Of a DNA stretch of 64,000 bases, positions 56,022-64,000 are shown piece by piece (positions within the stretch are counted from its first letter, which is position 1; each line of letters begins with the position of its first letter). A program made the translations under genes and the position numbers. The stretch spans positions 2,493,910 through 2,557,909 of the forward strand of contig OY723245.1 of the NCBI GenBank assembly GCA_963210315.1. Reading direction: 5' to 3'. This DNA comes from Rhynchopus euleeides. Lineage: Eukaryota; Euglenozoa; Diplonemea; Diplonemida; Diplonemidae. Under the pieces are notes generated by a model. It worked only from the letters and a program-made list of their open reading frames with translations, had not been told where the DNA came from and ran no database searches.

Positions 56022-57476
56022 ATGGCATCGCAAGTCGCACGATGGCTGCGGGTCAACGGTCTTGACTGTCTCGAGGAGCCGCTGCACCGTGCTGGATACG
56101 AGGATGTTGTGGACCTGTCCGAGCTGGTGTCAGACAGTGCCGTCTTCAGCGATGTGGTCCGTGCGCCAGTGTACCGCATGAAGCTGCGGCGCCTGGTGAT
56201 CCAAGAGGCACTCGCGCACACGTCAAAACGAGGCTGCCTACGGGAGCAAGCCGTCGCGCCCCGGCTCGTCGACTATTCCTTGCAGCCCAGCACTGCTGCC
56301 TGCCGCGCCTCGTTGCACCGATGTCGAGCGCCTGAACCTCAACCGCTGATGACCCAGCTAGGTGCTTCTGTGACACACCCCAGCGAACCCAGCTGGTCCC
56401 GCAGGTCATCAGCTGTGTCGTCTATCCCGTCGTCGCTGTCACTCGGGTCCAGGGCAAGTCGGACGACCTCCAGCAGCCGAGCCCCGCGAAACCGCCCTGT
56501 CGTGACGCCCCCCGTGTCCGTGTGTGAGGCCCCGAAGCAGATCTTCCGGGAGGAGGTCAGGATCTTTGCAAGCACCGAGGCCCACCCGCCGCTGTGGGGA
56601 ACGGAGGTGCAGGAGGCACACACCACACACACACCACAAGCAGTGCCGCACGAGCCCGAGAAGGCAGCGACGCCAACAGCAGGCGCAGGCACGCCTCTGA
56701 CCCTCTGCCCCCCTGAGGGGAGACCTGCTGTGGCGTCGCCTAAAGGCAGCGTGAAGCACCCGCCTGGTGCCCCTCCGACGGAGCAGAAACCGAGACGCCG
56801 CCGGACCGCGCAGTCTCCGAAAGCACCAGACAACCCGGGCCGGAGGCTGCAGGTTGACAGCGCTGCCTCCCAAGGCGTCCCCACCACGCCGCCCTGCACG
56901 CCAGCGCAGGGGCCTGGCAAACCCGCCTCGACGAAGCACAAGTCTGCCGTCGTAGTGAAGGCACATACACCCCTGTGCCTGCCCTCCTCCGAGCGGCTGC
57001 CTGCGCACTCCCCGACCCCAGGCGCCAAGCTGAAGGAACCTGTGAAGCCTCCCCCGCCACGTGGCAAAGGTGGGGAGCGGAGCCCCCCTCCCCCCGTGTC
57101 ACTGGGGCAGAAGTGTGAAGCCGAATGCGCGTGGGAGGAGAAGGCGCTTCTGGAGAACGGCTTCAAGTCGGTGCTCGTGGTGCAAGGGGATCAGCAGGCG
57201 TCCTTCGCTTGGATATCTCAGAACAATGACGCGCTCCACTTCATCTCAGACAGTGGCACCACTGTGCTTCGCCTTGCCTCTGTGCGTGTTGTCACAACAG
57301 ACGACCAGGGTTGGTTCACGCTGCATCTGCACAACTCCGATTCCTGGTCCTTCCAGGTGCCCTCAGGGGTCCACTACACTGCCCTTCGCCACAAGCTCAA
57401 AACGCTTTTTGGGAAAAATGTCCTAGCAGATGGGCAGGACCTCATTCAGTCGCCCATGGCACTGGAGCCTCCCTAA
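56022..57476 (+). CDS. SAM-domain protein with proline-rich middle
   Basis: Single exon, 484 residues from the ATG at 56022, which follows an AG acceptor by 20 bases; the frame is open further upstream but without a better start. Residues about 5-60 (VARWLRVNGLDCLEEPLHRAGYED and YRMKLRRLVIQEA) resemble a sterile alpha motif, a helical interaction domain. Residues about 100-360 are disordered, rich in Pro/Ser/Thr/Arg. The last 110 residues look folded again: LLENGFKSVLVVQGD, ASFAWISQNNDALHFIS, GWFTLHLHNSDSWSFQVPSG, with the alternating pattern of a PH-like or polo-box-like beta domain. That last comparison is a guess. The likely role is a scaffold linking partners through its two ends. Confidence 0.75.
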   Translation: MASQVARWLRVNGLDCLEEPLHRAGYEDVVDLSELVSDSAVFSDVVRAPVYRMKLRRLVIQEALAHTSKRGCLREQAVAPRLVDYSLQPSTAACRASLHRCRAPEPQPLMTQLGASVTHPSEPSWSRRSSAVSSIPSSLSLGSRASRTTSSSRAPRNRPVVTPPVSVCEAPKQIFREEVRIFASTEAHPPLWGTEVQEAHTTHTPQAVPHEPEKAATPTAGAGTPLTLCPPEGRPAVASPKGSVKHPPGAPPTEQKPRRRRTAQSPKAPDNPGRRLQVDSAASQGVPTTPPCTPAQGPGKPASTKHKSAVVVKAHTPLCLPSSERLPAHSPTPGAKLKEPVKPPPPRGKGGERSPPPPVSLGQKCEAECAWEEKALLENGFKSVLVVQGDQQASFAWISQNNDALHFISDSGTTVLRLASVRVVTTDDQGWFTLHLHNSDSWSFQVPSGVHYTALRHKLKTLFGKNVLADGQDLIQSPMALEPP

Positions 57477-57987
57477 ACCTTCGAACACTCGAGTAGAACC
57501 TCTCATCAAACCGCAGCTTTATGCACTCCTTTGATGTAGTTGTCTGTATCTAGAACAGTAGAAACGTGCTGTGTGCCGGCTGCCCTTCTTGTTTGCAGTC
57601 GTAACAACGCGGGATGCCCCCCCGTCTCCGCCGCACTTTGCAGGTGTGAATGCAGGAATTATGCAGGGGTGCCGAGAGTCCCCGCGAATGCACAACGATG
57701 GTTTTCGTGGGCTTCTGAGTGTTCACTGGCGAACGTTCTTGACTGAATGAACACCTCTCACACGATTGCCCCCTGGGCTGCGCCACCATGCTTCGATCGA
57801 GCGACGGCAAAGATAAATCACCCCCTCCCCCACACACACCGCACCTCAGCCCCCCCTGCACCCACCTACTTGAATACGACTGCGTTGGGCCGATATGAAT
57901 GCTGATGCCTGCCCAGTGATTCGTTACCTTTGTTTCGGAGACAGTTTCCTTCACGTTCAACTGCCACATCAGGACACGGGGGTTGGG
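57477..57987. other. Spacer before topoisomerase subunit gene
   Basis: No gene is seen. The end of the spacer, caactgccacatcag at 57972, is a likely leader-splicing acceptor 15 bases before the ATG at 57988; an in-frame ATG at 57895 would lie upstream of it and is less likely. Confidence 0.45.
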
Positions 57988-59700
57988 ATGTCGGAGGATA
58001 TCGGGGCCTTCAGGGAGGAGCTGGTGCAGAAGCTCGTGGTATGTGATCGCTTGCTGTGCTTTCTGACGCACGTTCACCACACATAACAGCCCCACTATGG
58101 CGAAGTCACGTCCAAAACGCGTGGTGCGGGGGAAATGGCCACCGTGATCTTCACGAACGGTGTGAAAATGTATGCGAAGTCCAACGGACCTCGCATTGAA
58201 CAGTGGCCGTCAGGCGAGGTATGGGTTGCTCGGTGTGTCTCCTCCACCCATCCATGACAGCAACTCATTGTTTCCTGGAAGAAAATTTTGCTGAAGAAGG
58301 ACGGGCGTTCGACGGATTACAACCCGGAGGAACAACCAGTTGAGGAGGGGAAGTCCAGGCCGAAACCGGTGTGTTTCGAACTGTCTGAATTCAAAGCGAA
58401 GCCGACGGCCTCTGGGTCGCCTGCAAAGCCTTCCCCGAAGGCAGCAGCGAAGCCCTCCCCGAAGAAGCCCGAAGCTGCTGAGAAGAGAAAGCGCGAGGAG
58501 GACGAGAAGGAGTCTTCCGGATCTGACTCGTCGTCGAGCTCGTCCTCCGATTCGGACTCATCTGCGTCTGGGTCTTCTGAATCGGTATGGTTGGCAACAC
58601 AGCGGCAAGCAACGCCACACCCTATCACATTCAGTAAACTTGTTTAAGCACCTTCGGTGCGACTAGGGAGTCAAGGGAGGACTAGAGAAGACGCCTTCCC
58701 TGTGCGTATTTGTTTTTCTACCACTTGCAGCAACAGTTTTCTTGCAAGGTTGGAAGGGGGGCGAACGGAACAAACACCACCCTTCATCAGGCCAACGAGT
58801 GGTGTTTTGCTCCCTGCCTTCGCCCCTCCGTACGTCAGCTTTTGCACTGAACGGTGCCTAATGCAACGGAAAAGCGGTGGCTGAGTTACCACGAGACGCG
58901 TTTTTGATATTGATGGTTTGTGTCTTATGTCCGACCGAAGACTCCCACCCACACTCTATCACACCCACACCCTCCCTTCAGGAACGGATAAAGAAAAAGC
59001 CGCGTGTGGCGGCAGTAGCCAAGCCAAAGCCGGAGGCGAAAAAACCTGCGGCAAAGAAGCCGCCGGCGAAAAAGGCCTCCCCGAAGAAGCGGGTCGTCAA
59101 AACCCCCGCCTCTCCTCCGAAGAAGGAGAAGAAGCCTGTCGACATTAACGACGACACGGAGGCGACCCTCGGCGATCTTGTTCTGGAGCTGGCCAAAGGC
59201 CTGGATCTCAGTGAGTATGTCGGGGATGTTCCGCACACTTCCCACACTGCCCTCACTCAACAGCGCACATTCCGCAGAGGAGAAGCGGAAGCAGGAAGAG
59301 GCTGCTGCCAACCAGAAGGCCCCGCCGAAGCCGAAGAGTACAAAATTCCCTAGCAAGTACGATGCGCTGGTCACACAGATCGAGAAGTTGCAGGATAAGA
59401 TCAAGAAGGAGAAGGCGCGTCTGCAGGGCAAAGACGACACCAAGGTTTGTGCCATGCTTCTTCGCCTTGCTGTGTTTGTCGCACCGTCTCAAGACAACCC
59501 CTGCCCTGCCTCTGCCGTCCCTCATGCACATGAACCTGCAGGAAGTCAGTCTCACCACCTCGAAGACAAACTACATCGACCCACGTGTCATCTATGCGTG
59601 GTGCAAGCGTGAGGATGTCCCCATCAAGCAGGTGTACACGCAGCCGCTGATCCTGAAGTTCCCGTGGGCTGCTGGTGCGGACACCGAGTGGAGATTCTGA
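57988..59700 (+). CDS. Topoisomerase IB small (tyrosine) subunit-like protein
   Basis: Six exons: 57988-58038, 58090-58218, 58261-58584, 58982-59210, 59278-59444 and 59542-59700; 352 residues. The last exon is the C-terminal domain of eukaryotic topoisomerase I: TTSKTNYIDPRVIYAWCKRE, with predicted catalytic Tyr311 (human TOP1: SKLNYLDPR), ending KFPWAAGADTEWRF like the human end. Before it lies a coiled linker (YDALVTQIEKLQDKIKKEKARL). The core domain with the remaining catalytic Arg, Lys and His is absent. The upstream part has a Ser/Asp-rich tract (about 147-168) and a Lys/Pro/Ala-rich tract, like the kinetoplastid small subunit TOP1S. The first 80 residues (VIFTNGVKMYAKSNG, RIEQWPSGEQLIVSW) are not part of any topoisomerase I know. 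It would need a separate large subunit to relax DNA. All exon phases agree. Confidence 0.85.
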
Positions 59701-60107
59701 GCCCGCAGTGTTGACCCACGAGAGCCCAGGCGGATCTACAGGAATGTTCCAAGTGGTGCACAGACATGCCAGAGTTGTATACTACTGCCAGTGGGCAAGA
59801 ACGAACCACTCTTCGATGCAGAAGAGGCAGCGAGGGCAGTTGTGTTGAAACCTACACATTGGATTGGAGCGGGCCCGAGGCCTTTGTGTGGGCGATTCTG
59901 TGTGTTTCATGTGATTGCCCTGCGAACCCCGTCCAATTCGTTCTTGGACATGTTCGATGATGCAACGCTGGGTTGCATGAATGCTCGGGACGGTACGAAC
60001 GAACAAGTTCGGTGACGCAGAGTGACAGGCCCCACCTCAATTTCCGCTTTCGCGCGTCGAGAACAGCTGGCTTTGATTCTGTTGCCCCCAAAAACACACA
60101 CACTTCA

Positions 60108-60120
60108 GGGACTTTTCATC
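60108..60120 (+). promoter_or_regulatory. Likely leader-splicing acceptor, methyltransferase gene
   Basis: acacacacacttcag ends at 60108, only 12 bases before the ATG at 60121. Confidence 0.5.
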
Positions 60121-61008
60121 ATGTCAACCAACACCAGCGATGAGATTAAGACGATGAAGCTGTACACAGACCTCGATCGCATTGCGAACGAGCTGAAGGA
60201 GGAGGGGTACAGCCTCACCGAAGGGGATGTCCCCAGCAAGGTGGTGCACAAGTTGACGATGCTGAGCTACAGTGGCGAGCAGGGTTGCAAGGATGTGATT
60301 GAGCGTGCAGGGCTCACATCCGAGGGGAAAGTGCTTGACCTTGGCAGCGGGCTTGGGGGTCCGGCGCGCGTCGTGAGCGACCTGTCCGGAGCCAGCGTGA
60401 CGGCACTGGAGTACCAGGCCGACCTCACTGGCCTCTGCAACCAGCTCAACATGCGGAGCGGGTTCGACAAGCGCGTGAAGGCTGTGACGGGCGACGCCTG
60501 CAGCACTGAGCTCCCTGGACAGCTGGCTGCACTGGAGGGCGCCCACAGCCCCCCGTACGATGCGGCGGTGTCGTGGCTGATGATTCTCCACATCAAGTTC
60601 GAGGACAGGCGCCAGCTGTGGGCGAACCTGGCGTCATCCTTGCGGCAGGGTGCGGTGATTTTCGTCGAGGACTTCTACGCCACCGCCGATGATGCGTTCA
60701 CCGCAGAGCAGGTGCAGATGTTGGAGAAGGATGTGGCCATTCCGGATGGGAAGCTTCCGACGCGCGCTGCCTACGAGGAGCAGGTGAAGGGGGCCGGCTT
60801 TGTCGACCTCGAGTGGCAGGACATGACGGAGACGTGGACATCGTTTGTCTCAACACGTCACGATGCATACGTTGCGGCAGAAGAGCGGCATAGGCGCGTG
60901 CACCAGGGCCCAACATTCGATCACATGAACCACTTCTACACCTCCGTGCGTTCTCTGTTCGCATCTGGGAGTCTCAAGGGTGTGAGGCTTATCGCGAAAC
61001 GCGGGTAA
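60121..61008 (+). CDS. Class I SAM-dependent methyltransferase
   Basis: Single exon, 295 residues. The AdoMet-binding motif I is VLDLGSGLGGPARVV (71-85), followed by the acidic end of strand 2 (VTALEYQ) and a motif-II region (DAAVSWLMILHIKF). VIFVEDFYA is the post-motif segment seen in sarcosine/dimethylglycine and phosphoethanolamine-type N-methyltransferases. No signal or membrane segment is present, so it is probably cytosolic. The family is clear but the substrate is not; glycine-betaine or phosphocholine synthesis relatives are the nearest by motif style. It is unrelated in function to its neighbours as far as can be seen. Confidence 0.85.
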   Translation: MSTNTSDEIKTMKLYTDLDRIANELKEEGYSLTEGDVPSKVVHKLTMLSYSGEQGCKDVIERAGLTSEGKVLDLGSGLGGPARVVSDLSGASVTALEYQADLTGLCNQLNMRSGFDKRVKAVTGDACSTELPGQLAALEGAHSPPYDAAVSWLMILHIKFEDRRQLWANLASSLRQGAVIFVEDFYATADDAFTAEQVQMLEKDVAIPDGKLPTRAAYEEQVKGAGFVDLEWQDMTETWTSFVSTRHDAYVAAEERHRRVHQGPTFDHMNHFYTSVRSLFASGSLKGVRLIAKRG

Positions 61009-61603
61009 GTGAGCCGTTGTGGTTTTCGTGGTGTTTCCTGCACGGCACTGAGAATCTGGGATGGGATATCCCTTCTAACTGGAGGCTTCGAGCGGCAGTG
61101 TGCCCATTTTCAACGTTTTCAACGGGGCACTTACTCTGATGCACGTCACCAACCTGATTGGTTATGGCAGGTCGACGGCTGACGCCAGTTTGACACCCCC
61201 TCGTCTGTATCCACTGCGTTTTCTGTGTGGCATGCTGTCTCCCCGCACGAGGTTGCGGCGCGCGCACCCCCCTTTGTGTACGAGAGCCCAAACTGGCATC
61301 CCCGGGCGTTCTGCTGTTCTGGGGTGGGGGGGTGGGGTGGGGATCTCGTCGAAAAGTCCGAAAGCACTATTCGGCACCCTCCCAAGCGTCAATCAAACAC
61401 TTGATGAAGGCAATGCTGCGCTCATCTTGGTAAGTTGGCGTCACATAGGTGAAATCCCCGTTGGGCATGCGTCGAGAGCTGAGTGGAGCGCACTACACCC
61501 TGCAGAGGTTGCCCATCATTTGTTTTGTTCGTTCCCCCCCCTGCATTGCATCTCCAACACCACCACTTCAGACGCTTTTTCACTCAAACCTACACTTCTC
61601 AAA
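61009..61603. other. Spacer between methyltransferase and REEP genes
   Basis: No gene. It ends with a pyrimidine-rich tract and accacttcag at 61571, a likely leader-splicing acceptor 32 bases before the ATG at 61604. Confidence 0.45.
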
Positions 61604-61957
61604 ATGGGGCTGCTGACCGGTCTGCTGTGGAACTTCCCGACGGAGCTTGGGAGCAAGCTCTACCTGGTTTTCTGCGGCTACAAGGTATGTCTTGCATCTT
61701 TGTTGGTCGGGCTTTTGTCGAGCGCGCTCAACAAACAGCCCTGACACTTCGCCGCCTCACCACCACATTCATTCTCCTGCGACAGAGCTTCAAGGCGATT
61801 GAGTCGGAGGCCACCGAGGATGACACGCAGTGGCTGACCTTCTGGATGGTGCTGTCCCTGGTGCAGTTCGCCGAGTTCTGGGCTGACATCCTGCGCAAGT
61901 GGATCCCCTACTACAACGAGGCGAAGCTGGGCCTCGTGATCTGGCTGGGCGTGTTCC
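61604..61957 (+). CDS. REEP/HVA22 (TB2/DP1) family protein, 3' part not found
   Basis: Exons 61604-61684 and 61786-61957 are visible; the second ends in phase 1 at a GTATGT donor. The 84 residues seen match the TB2/DP1/HVA22 domain: SFKAIESEATEDDTQWLTFW is the family's signature stretch, followed by the membrane hairpin (MVLSLVQFAEFWADILRKW) and IPYYNEAKLGLVIWLGVF. Members shape tubular endoplasmic reticulum by inserting hairpins into the outer leaflet. They are usually 130-200 residues, so a third exon is expected downstream, but I find none up to the window's end. It may lie beyond a repeat-filled intron, or the gene may be broken. Confidence 0.85.
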
Positions 61958-64000
61958 GTATGTCACTTCGTAGCACACACACACACACGCACAGGGGTGG
62001 GCTCGGACCCGTGCACAGCTGTTAACACACAGGGTGGATTAACACAGGGTTAACCCACCTGAAAAGTGATCAACAACCATTCCCTGCTGAGCCCCCAAGG
62101 TCCTGGGTAAGACGTTAAACTGCCTGGGGGGGCCGTCCCCGGACCATGACGGGTGCCTGCACCAGGAGTCTAGCACGGCCGTGGTCCAGGGCATGACCGA
62201 AAACTGCTTGGGTACCGAGGCTCCCCAGACCAGGATGGGTGGAGACACCCGGAGTCTAAATAGTCACACCACGTCAGGCCAGACCTTCGCATTGCACTCC
62301 GCGAAGACTGCCACACAGCCGCGGGGCAGGTGTGCAGCCTGTGGAAAACCTCGTACAGAAAAGACTGTAAGGGACGACAGCCCCGCCGAGGCGATACAGC
62401 GCCAGACGCGGCCCGAGTTTCTGGAGACCGACCGGGGAACTGGTACGTCTTCAGGATAAGCGCCTCACAGAGGACTGATCCTCACCTGTGTGATCCGTGA
62501 ACCTCAGCCCCATGGTGCTGGAGTGGAGCGGGTGCCTCGACCTCTTTTCGGGTTTTTTCTATTTCTTTATTTTCTTTTGGGTGCGTCCACCAAAGAAAAC
62601 GTGGCCACCCACTCGCAGAGGCTCCCGAAAGCTCCAGCATCAGCTCGAGGTTCATGGTGTAGATCGGTGTCTCCAGAAGAAGGGGACGTCCGGTCGAAGA
62701 AGACAAACGACGAAGACAACCACACAGGCCGCACCAGGGGTGGAGCTTGGGGGTTTTTTCGGGTCAGCTGACCTGATTTTCTGCAGGCCCTCACAAAAAA
62801 TCAGGTCAGGGCAGAGCATTTTATAGGGGGTCTAAAGTGAGGCCAATCCTCACATTTAAGGGGAAAAAAAAAAAAGATTTCCGGGAAAAATCCGGGGTGG
62901 TGGTGGAAAACTGGTGGCGGCTGGCAGCCTCGCAGATGAGTGGACTCATGTTCAGTCAGACTGCGAGCAACTTACCCGACCGGTTTTCTGTCCAGTTTCT
63001 TTGTCAAACCCCGAGAAAACGCAGGTCGCGAAGGGACGGACGTTCACTACCGTGGCCTCCGGCGGCTGGGGGGCTCCGCCCCCCAGACCCCCCTGTGCCG
63101 TCTGCCTGTCTTTTTTCCAACACCCTTCGGGGTCAATTGGGGATGGAATACAGACCACCCCGGGAGGATGCAGGCAGCTCACAAAATCGTACGGTTACAA
63201 GGAACAGATGCTCACTACCGTGGCCTCCGGCGGCTGGGGGGCTCCGCCCCCCAGACCCCCCCTGTGCTGTATACCTGTCTTGGACCAAACCCTTTGGGGT
63301 CCCATCAGGGAATGGGATGCAGCCCACCCTGTGTAGCCCCTGGAGGACGCAGCCAGCTCATGCAGAATCTGTACCCACGGAAGGAACAGCCCGGGATCTG
63401 TACGCCCGGAAGAAACAGATGTTCACTACCGTGGCCTCCGGCGGCTGGGGGGCTCCGCCCCCCAGACCCCCCTGTGGCATGTGCATGTATTGTATCCAAG
63501 TCCTTGCACGCCCGGGTCTGCGGCAGATCGGTCCCGAGATCCATTTTTTGGACTAACCTCCGGCACCCGAGGCTGGACCCGAGCACGGATCCCTGAGAGA
63601 GGAACCGGGAGGTGACCCATTCACCACAAGACTCGCTTGCCAGGGGGTCCGCCAAAAAATCGGGGAACGCCTCACATTTAAGCCCAAATGAGCGTAGGTT
63701 TTGCCCCTATAAAATGCCCTGGGTCAGGGGTAAAAAGAAAAAAAAATATAGATTTTCGGGAAACCGGAAAAGTTGGCTCCTCGCCTTGGGGTCTCAAGGT
63801 GACCAGGAGGCGTTTCGTGAGCAAAGTCACCCCAGCGACATGAGCACAGGCCTCAAACAGTCACAATAGAGGACAAATGAAGCTGCCCAACCCGTACCGT
63901 GCAACAGACATTTACTACCGTGGCCTCCGGCGGCTGGGGGGCTCCGCCCCCCAGACCCCCCTGTGGCATGTGCCTGTCTTGTACCCAAGCCCTTTACATC
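61958..64000. other. Repeat-rich stretch after the last visible exon
   Basis: No coding exon is recognised. It holds a CA repeat (61976-61990), two similar segments ending cggagtcta or ggagtcta near 62140-62175 and 62215-62260, a GTCAGCTGAC palindrome near 62764, matching inverted words (gcattttatagggg near 62817 and cccctataaaatgc near 63703), and four GC-hairpin repeats. It may all be intron of the REEP gene. Confidence 0.5.
63045..63970 (+). repeat. Four plus-strand copies of the GC-hairpin repeat
   Basis: Copies at 63045-63097, 63213-63265, 63424-63476 and 63911-63965 are almost identical over about 50 bases: cactaccgtggcctccgg, then the CTGGGGGGC/GCCCCCCAG stem with TCC loop, then acccccctgtg. 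Open frames run through them but change frame between copies, so they are not protein repeats. Confidence 0.9.

Noticed and set aside
62837-63596. Two overlapping frames of 218-239 codons with repeated LPWPPAAGGLRPP
   Set aside because: The repeated peptide is the translated GC-hairpin repeat, and it appears in different frames from copy to copy.

Overview
The window looks like nuclear DNA of a protist, probably a euglenozoan and most likely a diplonemid (inference). Four lines of sequence support this. (1) All ten host genes I can support lie on the + strand, as in a long unidirectional gene cluster, while the transposase and retroelement genes lie on the - strand. (2) Seven host starts are preceded by a pyrimidine-rich tract ending in AG only 12-32 bases before the ATG, as expected for spliced-leader acceptors. 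(3) A topoisomerase IB-like gene carries the catalytic tyrosine domain but not the core domain, as in the two-subunit enzyme of kinetoplastids. (4) A tyrosine-recombinase retroelement has the recombinase ahead of the reverse transcriptase, an order I recall from kinetoplastid VIPER/TATE elements. Unlike kinetoplastid genes, these genes have ordinary short cis-introns, mostly GTATG...YAG and often 42-100 bases long. Coding DNA is GC-rich; spacers are full of C/G and A/T homopolymers.

Layout. 3-5975: 3' part of a very large protein with three degenerate internal repeats, a helical middle, and a coiled-coil and acidic tail. 6695-10535: multi-exon RING-finger protein ending in a CaaX box (CIIL), with a TA-flanked transposon inside one intron. 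10536-26398: gene-poor, repeat-rich stretch with a 707-bp transposon bounded by a perfect 9-bp target duplication, a TA-flanked miniature element, an apparently whole pogo/Tigger-like transposase gene (- strand), a compound A/T satellite and a second TA-flanked element with long inverted ends. 26399-28315: secreted DUF4832-like glycoside-hydrolase-type protein. 30052-31573: second RING-CaaX gene (CVIA), a paralogue of the first. 32321-39140: DIRS-type tyrosine-recombinase retroelement with its tandem repeats, duplicated flanks and a 1.33-kb inverted-repeat element. 39141-45408: repeats only. 45409-50775: about 173 copies of a 31-bp satellite with 465-bp higher-order structure.

52119-61957 is a compact cluster with spacers of 240-600 bases: EXO1 nuclease, an unknown basic protein, a SAM-domain protein, the topoisomerase IB small-subunit-like gene, a class I methyltransferase, and the first two exons of a REEP/HVA22 (TB2/DP1) membrane-shaping protein. 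From 61958 to the end no further exon is recognisable; the sequence is repeat DNA including four copies of a GC-hairpin repeat also found near 44.1 kb.

The genes do not form an obvious single pathway. EXO1 and topoisomerase I both act on DNA and sit in the same cluster, but in a genome with polycistronic transcription neighbourhood says little about function. The most striking items are the stand-alone topoisomerase IB tyrosine subunit, the pair of RING proteins with an altered zinc-ligand set and prenylation tails, and the satellite that is nearly stop-free in all six frames.
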